Assembly: GCF_039535095.1 (NCBI RefSeq)
Contig: NZ_BAAAWN010000001.1
Coordinates: 1,860,001-1,924,000 of the forward strand
Length of the DNA stretch: 64,000 bases
Reading direction: 5' to 3'
DNA from: Arthrobacter ramosus
GTDB lineage: Bacteria; Actinomycetota; Actinomycetes; Actinomycetales; Micrococcaceae
Shown: positions 50,086-57,572 of the stretch, piece by piece
Position numbering within the stretch: position 1 is the stretch's first letter
Layout of the letters: every line of letters starts with the position of its first letter
The notes under the pieces: generated by a model
What the model saw: only the letters and a program-made list of their open reading frames with translations
Databases searched by the model: none
Told to the model about the DNA's origin: nothing
Translations under genes and position numbers: made by a program

Positions 50086-51167
50086 TTCGTGGCGGCTGCG
50101 GACTGCAACCGCTCAAGTGGCACCATTCCCGCGAAGACGCGGCCGTCGTCGAGCATCAAAACGGTTACCAGGCTCGTCGTCAGCGCGCGGCCGCCAGCGA
50201 CCGGCTGGGTGAGCTGGGCCAACAACGGAGCCGAACGGACATCCGTGGGGACCGTGCCAGCGGGCAGGCTGATCACTGCGTCCCAGCCGGTGCCTGTGAT
50301 GGTTGGCCGGCCCGCTGCTGCCTTGGCTTGCGGTGCCTGCCCGGTCTTACCGGGGAGGGCACGCAGCTGCGGGGTTGCCTTCTCTTCCACGGCGGCACCG
50401 CGGGGCGGAGTGAAACTGAACAGGGCGGCGTCGGGCGCCGACAAGTTCAGCTCAGTGAATGCGAGCGAAAAGGCCGCTGCGGCCTGGCCCCGTGCCCGTA
50501 CATCGACGCCGAGCGGCAGGCCCGAGGCGGAGTCGACGGCGATTGTCACGGAATCGACGAGCGTGGTTGTACTGCGCGGCGTGATCACCAATTGGTAGGC
50601 CGCGTGGCCGGCCACGGTGGTTCCGTCACCCACTGTCACGTCCGTGGTGGGCCCGACGGCGGCGAGGAAGTGCTGCGCGACGACGTCAGGGGTGGTTACC
50701 CCTGGAGTCGGTGTCGCGTGCGGGGCCGCTGTGCGCGCCGGCTCAGCGGGCATCGTCATGTGCGCCGCACTGTTGTCGGCCGAGTTGTAGAGCCACAGAT
50801 CGTTGCCGTTGCGGACGACGTCGCGCTCGGCGAGCATGTCCATCACCTGGAACCTGGCCTTGGTGGGACCGTCCAGGTAGACCCGGGCCGTGTGTGAACC
50901 GCTCAGAAGCTCGATGACTGAAGCCGGACCCTGGGTTGCAGTTGGCCCGACGGAGGGGAGCTGCGGGAGTCCCAGTTCGGAACTTTGTTGAAGGGTTCCG
51001 GACAAAGCCTTCACGTCGGCGCGGCCGATCATCGCGATGACTTCCTCTGCCGTTTTCTGCGGCAGGCTCGTCGCAGCTCCTGCCTGGTAGGAACCAGCCA
51101 GGGCTGCCGCAGCAAGGGCTACCGGAACCAGCGCGGCCGGCAACCAACGCAACCAGAGGCGAGTCAT
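50082..51167 (-). CDS. Exported LolA-like (MucB/RseB or DUF2092-type) protein
   Basis: A 361-residue predicted secreted protein. A signal sequence (RWLPAALVPVALAAAALAGS) is followed by residues resembling the LolA/RseB half-barrel: EEVIAMIGRADVKALSGTLQ, GSHTARVYLDGPTKARFQVM, ERDVVRNGNDLWLYNSADNS and, in the second part, YQLVITPRSTTTLVDSVTIA and SLAFTELNLSAPDAALFSFT. These are typical of extracytoplasmic lipid-binding or anti-sigma-associated proteins. It is cotranscribed with the ABC exporter (ATGA overlap with the ATPase), suggesting the ABC pump and this protein act on the same exported molecule. ATG at 51167 has GCGAGGTT before it; ATG at 51185 is possible. Confidence 0.8.
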   Translation of the reverse strand: MTRLWLRWLPAALVPVALAAAALAGSYQAGAATSLPQKTAEEVIAMIGRADVKALSGTLQQSSELGLPQLPSVGPTATQGPASVIELLSGSHTARVYLDGPTKARFQVMDMLAERDVVRNGNDLWLYNSADNSAAHMTMPAEPARTAAPHATPTPGVTTPDVVAQHFLAAVGPTTDVTVGDGTTVAGHAAYQLVITPRSTTTLVDSVTIAVDSASGLPLGVDVRARGQAAAAFSLAFTELNLSAPDAALFSFTPPRGAAVEEKATPQLRALPGKTGQAPQAKAAAGRPTITGTGWDAVISLPAGTVPTDVRSAPLLAQLTQPVAGGRALTTSLVTVLMLDDGRVFAGMVPLERLQSAAATK

Positions 51168-51399
51168 GGCAACCTCGCGAACCATCCACCATCGGGGAAG
51201 TTCATGGTTCCAGACTACTCCTGGTGCTCGGAGGGATCACGTGTTCATGCCTCCATGTCCGTGCCGGGCAGCGCGGAGATTCGATTCCCGATCATCGGTA
51301 ACCGCATGGCGTCGGTCAGACGAAAACCGCGAGTCTTGATCTCCTCACCCCCCGGATCTCCGTCCGCACAGAGACAACGCCGTCCCAAGGAGAAACCCC

Positions 51400-52803
51400 A
51401 TGGCAACAACCACCCGGAAACAGGCAACGATGCGCAAGACCCCCGGAAAAGCCGCCCTCGCGTCGTTCCTCGGTAGCACCCTCGAGTATTACGACTTCTT
51501 CATCTACGGCTCTGCGGCCGCGCTGGTCTTCGGACCTCTGTTCTTTCCCTCCGATGATCCCGCCGTCGGCCTGATCGGCGCCTTTGCTACCTTCGGCGTC
51601 GCTTACATCGCACGCCCGGTGGGAGGACTCGTTATGGGCCATTTCGGCGACAAAATGGGAAGGAAGAAGATCCTGCTCATCACCCTCGGCGTCATGGGCC
51701 TGTCTTCGCTCGGCATCGGCTTCCTGCCGAGCTACAGCCAGATCGGGTACTGGGCGCCGGTCCTTCTGGTTGCCGGTCGCCTGGCTCAGGGCTTCTCTGC
51801 CGGGGCTGAGTCCGCCGGAGCATCGACGCTGACACTGGAACACTCGCCGGAAGGCCGCCGCGGGTTCTTTACCAGCTTCGTGATGACCGGGTACGCCTCC
51901 GGCATGGTCCTCGCCACGCTGGTCTTCATTCCGGTCGCGGCACTGCCCCACGACGCACTCATGAGCTGGGGGTGGAGGATCCCCTTCTGGCTGTCGATTG
52001 TGGTCCTGGCCATCGCCTACTGGGTCCGCACCCATCTGGATGAGACGCCCGTCTTCGAAGACGCCAAGGAGAAGGACGCGGTGGCTTCCTTGCCGATCCG
52101 CGATGTGCTCAAGTTCCAGTCCATGGACGTGGTGCGCGTCATTGGGATGTCAGTCATGTCGGTCATGCAGACCATCTTCACCGTTTTCGGTTTGGCCTAT
52201 GCCACGGGAGCGGCCGGCTTCGACAAGACGGCAATCCTTACTGTGAATGCCGTGGCGATCGGACTGTCAATGTTCGCCATGCCCCTCGTCGCGAGGCTGT
52301 CGGACAAAGTGGGGCGGCGACCATTGCTCCTGACCGCAGCCATTGGATGCTCGGCCACGATCTTTGCCTACTTCTGGGCGCTGTCCACCGGCAGCATCTG
52401 GTTGGTCTTCGCCGCGGCCTTCGTGAACATGACACTGCTCTACTCATGCTTCAACGGCATCTGGCCCTCATTCTTCGCCGAACTGTTCGCGGCCCCCGTT
52501 CGATACTCCGGCATGGCCATCGGCAACCAGCTGGGACTGGTGGTGGCAGGCTTCGGTCCGCTGATCGCCGGCCTGCTGCTCGGCAAAGGCGCTGACGGCT
52601 GGGTGCCCGTGGCGGTGTTCGCGTGTGCCTGCATGGCTATTGCCGCTGTCTGCGTGGTTTTGTCGAGGGAAACGGCGAAAACGCCGACTGAGGAGCTGGG
52701 CGCGCCCTACCTGCGGGGCATGGCCATCCGGGCATCCCAAAGCCATGGCAGCGGCTACGCCTCCAGCGTCCTCCGCACGAAGTCCGCGCTCGGCCGTGAA
52801 TAG
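51400..52803 (+). CDS. MFS transporter, metabolite:H+ symporter (MHS) family
   Basis: A 467-residue permease with 12 helices. The MHS pattern is clear: LASFLGSTLEYYDFFIYGSA in TM1, GVAYIARPVGGLVMGHFGDK and MGRKKILLITLGVMGLSSLG (signature loop 2-3), AGRLAQGFSAGAESAGASTL in TM4-5, and RLSDKVGRRPLLLTAAIGCS in loop 8-9. MHS proteins import carboxylates, shikimate or betaines with protons. It faces the kynurenine operon, and its 3' end overlaps the PaaX-type gene by 49 bases, so an anthranilate or tryptophan-derived substrate is possible but unproven. ATG at 51400 follows CAAGGAGAAA. Confidence 0.9.
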   Translation: MATTTRKQATMRKTPGKAALASFLGSTLEYYDFFIYGSAAALVFGPLFFPSDDPAVGLIGAFATFGVAYIARPVGGLVMGHFGDKMGRKKILLITLGVMGLSSLGIGFLPSYSQIGYWAPVLLVAGRLAQGFSAGAESAGASTLTLEHSPEGRRGFFTSFVMTGYASGMVLATLVFIPVAALPHDALMSWGWRIPFWLSIVVLAIAYWVRTHLDETPVFEDAKEKDAVASLPIRDVLKFQSMDVVRVIGMSVMSVMQTIFTVFGLAYATGAAGFDKTAILTVNAVAIGLSMFAMPLVARLSDKVGRRPLLLTAAIGCSATIFAYFWALSTGSIWLVFAAAFVNMTLLYSCFNGIWPSFFAELFAAPVRYSGMAIGNQLGLVVAGFGPLIAGLLLGKGADGWVPVAVFACACMAIAAVCVVLSRETAKTPTEELGAPYLRGMAIRASQSHGSGYASSVLRTKSALGRE

Positions 52804-53645
52804 GCGGCCCCGAGGCGCTCGAACAAGGCGATTCCCGTCGTGCCGGGCCAATCTTTGGGAAGAAGCTCCGCCGGCAGCCCCGGATCCAGATACGGAATGA
52901 TCCGCCAGCGGTCGATGCATCGGACATAACGGGCGAACGTTTCGGCCGTGGCCTCGGGAGAGGCTCCCATCAGCTGGTGAGCATCACCCGGGCCGCCGTC
53001 GGAACCGTTACCCGGGCCGCCGTCGTCGGCCGCTGAACCATAATGCCTGATGAAGTCGCGATGCAGTTCTGCCACGGCCTCCAGGTCCCACCATGCGGAT
53101 GCGGCATCGCGGAGGCTGCCGCCGACCAAGGGAGTGTCCGTGACGAACACCGTGGCCATGCCGCGCAGCTTCAGGTCCTCCAGGATCTCCTCCACTTCCT
53201 CCCGAAGCGAATCCGGGCAGATCCACAGCCCTGCTGCCACCGTGCCGCATCCAATCCAGTGCAATCTCCGACGCAATTGGTGCCGCTTTTCCCGCTCCGT
53301 TTCCGGAATGGAAAAGGACACGAGGCACCAGCGGTCCGCGGACGACATAAGGCGGGGGTTGAAAATCCGCCGGTCGCCGCGGGCAAGCATCGCTGCGGCG
53401 CCCTCGGTAACCGCGAAGCCGGGAACACCGTGACGCACTTGCGGAAGGACGATTTCCTTCTTCTTCAACCGTGACAAGGCCGTCCGGGAAACGGCCGCGG
53501 TCAGCCCAAGAGCCTCCATGAGGGCGATGATGTGCCTCGTGGACATCCATCCACCGGCATCGCGCAGATACAAGCCGATGACCGTGCGCAGCAATGACGT
53601 GGTACTCCCGGGCCGGGAGTCCATGTCGTCGAGGACAGCGCTCAC
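52755..53645 (-). CDS. PaaX-family transcriptional regulator of the kynurenine operon
   Basis: A 296-residue regulator. The N-terminal winged-helix (LLRTVIGLYLRDAGGWMSTR; LMEALGLTAAVSRTALSRLK) and the PaaX-like sensor region (RRIFNPRLMSSADRWCLVSF; LRRRLHWIGCGTVAAGLWIC) with a C-terminal WRIIPYLDPGLPAELLPKDW match PaaX and related repressors, whose effectors are often acyl-CoA or aromatic intermediates. It is the last gene of the kynA-kynU-paaX operon (GTGA overlap with kynU), so it probably autoregulates the operon; the palindrome at 55826-55853 is the candidate operator. GTG start at 53645. Its 3' end overlaps the MHS gene on the other strand. Confidence 0.88.
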   Translation of the reverse strand: MSAVLDDMDSRPGSTTSLLRTVIGLYLRDAGGWMSTRHIIALMEALGLTAAVSRTALSRLKKKEIVLPQVRHGVPGFAVTEGAAAMLARGDRRIFNPRLMSSADRWCLVSFSIPETEREKRHQLRRRLHWIGCGTVAAGLWICPDSLREEVEEILEDLKLRGMATVFVTDTPLVGGSLRDAASAWWDLEAVAELHRDFIRHYGSAADDGGPGNGSDGGPGDAHQLMGASPEATAETFARYVRCIDRWRIIPYLDPGLPAELLPKDWPGTTGIALFERLGAAYSRPSADFVRRTLEA

Positions 53646-54880
53646 AGGAGTTCGGTGAGGGCGTCCCGGATGGCGGTCACTCCCAGCTCAACCTCCGCGT
53701 AGCTGGTGCTGAGCGGCGAGAGGCCGATCCGCAGTCCGTGCGGCGGACGGAAATCCGGAATGACACCCCTTTCCCACAGCGTCTGGGTCACCTCGCCGAA
53801 CAGGGGATGGTCCACCGTGATGTGCGAGCCACGCTCCGCGGTGTTGCGAGGGCTGACAATCTCGACGCCCAGGGGGACCAGCATGTCCTCAGCCAAGGCA
53901 ACTGCGTACTCAGTGAGCTTGACGGACTTTTCCCGCACGGCGTCCATGCCCACTGATGCGATCAGCTCGACCATGTCCTTGAGCGGCTGCATGGCCAACA
54001 CCGGGGGAGTGCCGGTGATGAAGCTTCGGATCCCCTTTGCCGGCTTGTAGCTTTCCGTCATGCCGAAGGGGTTGTCAGCGCCCATCCAGCCCCAAATAGG
54101 CTGTTGCAGACGGTCCTGCTGCGAAGCGTTGACGTAAGCGAACGCGGGAGAGCCCGGGCCGCCATTGAGGTACTTGTACGTGCAACCCACTGCGAGGTCC
54201 ACGCCCCATGCGTCCAACTCGAGGGGAACCGAGCCTACGGAATGGCACAGGTCCCAAAGCATGAGCGCGCCGGTTTCCTTGACCATTGCGGTGATCGCCG
54301 CGGCATCCGCCAGGAAACCGGAACGGTAAGCCACGTGGCTGAGAACGACGACGGCCGTCCGCTCGCTGATCAGTCCCTCGAGGTCCGTGGTCCGGACGCC
54401 GCTGGCCGGGTTGGAGGCGACCCACTTGATTGTGGCACCCTTTTCCGCGGCGATGCCCTCGATGATGAAACGGTCCGTGGGGAAATTGTCCCGGTCCACA
54501 ACAATCTCATCGCGGCCGGGCTGGGCGTCAACCGCTGCCCGGATGAGCTTGTAGAGCATCACGGACGTGGAATCTCCCACGGTGACCTGGCCGGCGGCGG
54601 CGCCCAGGGTGACGACGCCGATCCGGTCGCCCACCGTGATGGGCTCGTCCATCCACTGTTCGTCCCAGCCGCGGATGAGGCGGCTGCCCCAGGCATCCTC
54701 GACGAAGGACGCAAGCTTCGCCGACGTCGCCTTGAGCGGACGGCCGAGCGAGTTCCCGTCGAGGTAAGCGGTGAGTTGACCGCCTCCCGGGGAGTAAAAG
54801 GCCTCACGCTGCTCGGCGAGGGGATCTGCGGCGTCGAGTTCTGCCGACGTCGGCCGTTGCGTTTGCTGCGTGCTGTTCAT
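53642..54880 (-). CDS. kynU: Kynureninase
   Basis: PLP-dependent enzyme of 412 residues that converts L-kynurenine to anthranilate and alanine. Features: AYLDGNSLGRPLKATSAKLA, the substrate-entry RLIRGWDEQWMDEPI, VGDSTSVMLYKLIRAAVDAQ, WDLCHSVGSVPLELDAWGVD before the PLP lysine in VGCTYKYLNGGPG, and GWMGADNPFGM. Length and order match bacterial KynU. ATG at 54880 follows GAGGAGAG. Transcribed with kynA upstream and the PaaX-type regulator downstream. Confidence 0.95.
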   Translation of the reverse strand: MNSTQQTQRPTSAELDAADPLAEQREAFYSPGGGQLTAYLDGNSLGRPLKATSAKLASFVEDAWGSRLIRGWDEQWMDEPITVGDRIGVVTLGAAAGQVTVGDSTSVMLYKLIRAAVDAQPGRDEIVVDRDNFPTDRFIIEGIAAEKGATIKWVASNPASGVRTTDLEGLISERTAVVVLSHVAYRSGFLADAAAITAMVKETGALMLWDLCHSVGSVPLELDAWGVDLAVGCTYKYLNGGPGSPAFAYVNASQQDRLQQPIWGWMGADNPFGMTESYKPAKGIRSFITGTPPVLAMQPLKDMVELIASVGMDAVREKSVKLTEYAVALAEDMLVPLGVEIVSPRNTAERGSHITVDHPLFGEVTQTLWERGVIPDFRPPHGLRIGLSPLSTSYAEVELGVTAIRDALTELL

Positions 54881-54927
54881 GTCTCTCCTCAAGGAAGCTG
54901 ATGGGGTTGCTGGGGCTGGATTGCTGT

Positions 54928-55812
54928 TCAGTTGCCGATCTCGGTGCGGACGGCGTAGAGCTCGGGGAAAAAGGTCAGGTCAAGGGCCCGCTTGAGGAAG
55001 TCGACGCCCGAGGAGCCGCCCGTACCTACTTTGAATCCGATGGTCCGTTGCACCGTACGCAAGTGGCGGAAGCGCCACGCGTGGAAGTTGTCCTCGATGT
55101 CCACGAGGTCTTCGCAAGCCTCGTAGAAACCCCAGGGCGTGGCTTCCGATTCGTAGATCTCCTGGAAGACCGGGACGAGGTCCTTCCGGAACGTCCACGG
55201 TTCGCTCGTGTCACGTTCCAGGATTTCGGCGGCAACGGCATAACCGGCCCGGGCCAGCACCGCGAGGAAGGCGTCGTAAAGGGTCGGCTCCTCCAGGAGC
55301 GTGCTGAGCTGGCTGTGCGCCGCCGGATCGCTCTCGAAAACCCGGAGCATGTCCCGGTTCTTGTTGCCCAGCAGGAACTCAACGGCGCGGTACTGATGGG
55401 ACTGGAAGCCTGACGAGCTGCCCAGGAAGCGCCGGAATTCGGAGTACTCGCGCGGAGTGAGGGTGCCCAGGACAGACCACTGCTCGGTCATGGTCCGCTG
55501 GATCGCCTTGACGCGTGCGATGCATTTGAGGGCTTTGGCAAGGTTGTCCGCATCAAGGAGCCGGCGGGCTTCAAGGAGTTCATGCAGGACGAGCTTGAGC
55601 CACAGTTCGCTGGTCTGGTGCTGGATGATGAACAGCAATTCGTCATGGTGTTCCGGGGTGCTCAACGGGTGCTGGGAGGTGAGGAGGCGGTCAAGGTCCA
55701 GATAACCGCCGTAGGACATGGCCTGGCTGAAGTCGGTGCGGACCGAATCCTCGATGGGCCTGATGTTTTGGGCCCTGATGTTCTCTTCGGAGTGGCCGGT
55801 GCGGTTTTCCAT
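54928..55812 (-). CDS. kynA: Tryptophan 2,3-dioxygenase
   Basis: Heme enzyme of 294 residues that opens the indole ring of tryptophan to N-formylkynurenine. Motifs: MSYGGYLDLDRLLTSQHPLS, HHDELLFIIQHQTSELWLKL (substrate-contacting His/Arg region), FRRFLGSSSGFQSHQYRAVE and the C-terminal RHLRTVQRTIGFKVGTGGSS with the distal ligand region. No kynB (formamidase) is present in the operon, so that step must be supplied from elsewhere. No ribosome binding site precedes the ATG at 55812, and the promoter lies so close that the mRNA is probably leaderless. Confidence 0.95.
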   Translation of the reverse strand: MENRTGHSEENIRAQNIRPIEDSVRTDFSQAMSYGGYLDLDRLLTSQHPLSTPEHHDELLFIIQHQTSELWLKLVLHELLEARRLLDADNLAKALKCIARVKAIQRTMTEQWSVLGTLTPREYSEFRRFLGSSSGFQSHQYRAVEFLLGNKNRDMLRVFESDPAAHSQLSTLLEEPTLYDAFLAVLARAGYAVAAEILERDTSEPWTFRKDLVPVFQEIYESEATPWGFYEACEDLVDIEDNFHAWRFRHLRTVQRTIGFKVGTGGSSGVDFLKRALDLTFFPELYAVRTEIGN

Positions 55813-55818
55813 ACATTG

Positions 55819-55846
55819 AGAGTATCACTATTGTGACGAACGTCAA
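55819..55846 (-). promoter_or_regulatory. Predicted sigma70-type promoter of the kyn operon
   Basis: TTGACG (-35, 55846-55841) and TACTCT (-10, 55824-55819) with a 16-base spacer on the minus strand. Transcription would begin at or next to the kynA ATG at 55812. Confidence 0.6.
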
Positions 55847-55853
55847 GATAGTG
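55826..55853. promoter_or_regulatory. Palindromic operator of the kyn operon
   Basis: CACTATTGTGACG and CGTCAAGATAGTG form a 13-base imperfect inverted repeat (11 of 13 pairs match) over a 2-base centre. It covers the -35 element and the spacer of the kynA promoter, the ideal place for a repressor such as the PaaX-type protein encoded at the operon's end. Confidence 0.65.
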
Positions 55854-55978
55854 AATTTCCGGGAAGCCCAGGCTCCCGGTGGCGTTCCAAAGGCTCCTTT
55901 TTGTTGCCTAGGTGAACCGCTGGCGAGGTCCATACGTTGTAAGATCGGCAAGGGGGTATGCGGGCTCCAGGAGGCTCC

Positions 55979-56033
55979 ATGTACCAGCAGACAGTCAGCA
56001 TCCGGGATGTACCAGCAGACAGTCAGCATCCGG
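55979..56033 (+). repeat. 28-bp tandem duplication at the aspartokinase start
   Basis: The unit atgtaccagcagacagtcag + catccggg occurs twice in tandem (start positions 55979 and 56007), 27 of 28 bases identical. Each copy begins with an ATG. Because 28 is not a multiple of three, the copies are read in different frames. Confidence 0.9.
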
Positions 56034-57460
56034 AGGTGGACGGACCAGAACGCTTCCCCGGTCTCGAACAGATGGCGCTACGTACGCGTACAAAACTTCG
56101 GGCCCGGGACCTCATAGTGCAGAAATACGGGGGCTCCTCCGTGGCTGATGCAGCGGCCATCAAACGAGTGGCCCGGCGGATCGCTGAGACCCGGGAGGCC
56201 GGACATCCGCTGGTGGTCGTGGTCTCGGCCATGGGCGACACCACTGACGAACTGCTTGACCTGGCCGTGTCCCTCAGCCCCAGTCCTCCCGCCGGCGAAC
56301 TTGACACGTTGCTGACAACGGGTGAACGGATCTCCGTGACGGCCTTGGCGATTGCGTTGGCCGACCTGGGTGTTCCTTCCCGCACCTTCAGCGGAAAAAA
56401 GGCCGGACTGATAACCGATGGCATCCACGGCAAGGCGCACATTGTCAACGTTGACCCGCACCATATCCGCGCTTGCCTGAAGCGCGAAGAAATTGCCATC
56501 GTCGCCGGGTTCCAGGGAAAGGGCCTCAAGAAGAAAGAGGTCACCACCCTTGGCCGGGGCGGTTCGGACATCACGGCCGTCGCCTTGGCCGCCGCGCTGG
56601 GCGCCGGAATGTGCGAAATCTATACCGACGTCGATGGTGTGTATACCGCTGACCCGCGGGTCGTTCCCCGCGCGCGGAAAATCGACGTCATTTCAAACGA
56701 GGAAATGCTGGAGCTGGCTGCGTCCGGTTCCAAAGTCGTGCATGCCAGATCCCTTGAGTATGCCGGCCGTTTTGGCGTCCCCATCCACGTGCGCTCCTCC
56801 TTCAACCGGGGTATTGGAACCTTGATCCTCCCAGGCCGGGACCAGGAGGCGGAATGGGACCACAAGCCGGTCTGGGAACGAGCTCCGGCCGTTGAGCAGC
56901 CCGTGGTCTCTGCAGTTCTCTGCGACAAGTCCGTGGCGAAGCTGACGTTAATAGGCGTCGCGGACGGCGTGGGAAAGTCCGCAGAAATCTTCGGGCTTCT
57001 TGCCGATGAGCGCGCCCAGGTTGAGATGGCCGTTCAAAACACCTCGTCCGCGCGCGCCGGCGGGAGCGACATTTCGCTGGCGGTTCCTGACCGGGACGGA
57101 TTCCGTGTCCGCGCCGCCCTGTCCGCTGCACAGGTGGCCATCGGCTTCGTGGACCTCCAGTACGACGGCCAGATCGGCAGGCTGTCGCTGATCGGTCTGG
57201 GCATGCGCACTGACGCGCAGGTCTTTTCGCGGCTCTTCAAGGCCCTTTCGGATGCCGGAGCCGAGATCGAGTTGATCTCGGCGTCGGACGTGCGCATCGA
57301 CGTTGCAGTTCGCGCGGCCGTGCTCGAGGACGCACAGCGCGCCGTGCGCTTGGCCTTCGGACTGGACCACCCAGGACAGGACCAGGCGGGACTGAACCAT
57401 GCAGGACTGAACCATGCAGGACTGAACCAGTCAGGAGAGGAGGCCACCAAAGCGCCGTAG
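55979..57460 (+). CDS. Aspartate kinase with repeat-bearing termini
   Basis: ATP-dependent enzyme phosphorylating aspartate, first step to aspartate semialdehyde. The kinase domain starts near residue 44 (LIVQKYGGSSVADAAAIKRV) and includes VVVSAMGDTTDELLDLAVSL, LLTTGERISVTALAIAL, GRGGSDITAVALAAALGAGM and YTDVDGVYTADPRVVPRARK; two ACT domains follow (KLTLIGVADGVGKSAEIFGL; GRLSLIGLGMRTDAQVFSRL, IELISASDVRIDVAV). ATG 55979 has AGGAGG 5 bases before it; ATG 56072 (MALRTRTKLR) is an alternative nearer the usual length (about 420). The start carries a 28-bp tandem duplication and the C terminus pentapeptide repeats. It leads the putative polymer cluster. Confidence 0.88.
   Translation: MYQQTVSIRDVPADSQHPEVDGPERFPGLEQMALRTRTKLRARDLIVQKYGGSSVADAAAIKRVARRIAETREAGHPLVVVVSAMGDTTDELLDLAVSLSPSPPAGELDTLLTTGERISVTALAIALADLGVPSRTFSGKKAGLITDGIHGKAHIVNVDPHHIRACLKREEIAIVAGFQGKGLKKKEVTTLGRGGSDITAVALAAALGAGMCEIYTDVDGVYTADPRVVPRARKIDVISNEEMLELAASGSKVVHARSLEYAGRFGVPIHVRSSFNRGIGTLILPGRDQEAEWDHKPVWERAPAVEQPVVSAVLCDKSVAKLTLIGVADGVGKSAEIFGLLADERAQVEMAVQNTSSARAGGSDISLAVPDRDGFRVRAALSAAQVAIGFVDLQYDGQIGRLSLIGLGMRTDAQVFSRLFKALSDAGAEIELISASDVRIDVAVRAAVLEDAQRAVRLAFGLDHPGQDQAGLNHAGLNHAGLNQSGEEATKAP
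57374..57433 (+). repeat. 15-bp tandem repeats at the aspartokinase C terminus
   Basis: Four in-frame 15-base units (ggactgaaccatgca and variants) encode GQDQA-GLNHA-GLNHA-GLNQS just before the end of the protein. Two units are identical. Confidence 0.85.
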
Positions 57461-57531
57461 CGGGGCCGCAGCACCTGCACCCCATCCTCCCCGCGTCGCC
57501 TAGGCACGGCCGCGGGAAGCGCTCAATCATT

Positions 57532-57549
57532 GATCCGCCTCCGCGGATC
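57532..57549 (+). promoter_or_regulatory. Short inverted repeat before the aminotransferase gene
   Basis: GATCCGC and GCGGATC with a 4-base loop, 24-41 bases upstream of the aminotransferase ATG. Could be a leader hairpin or a weak attenuator between the two genes; no U-run follows. Confidence 0.25.
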
Positions 57550-57572
57550 CCCGGGATAAGGACCCGATCGCC

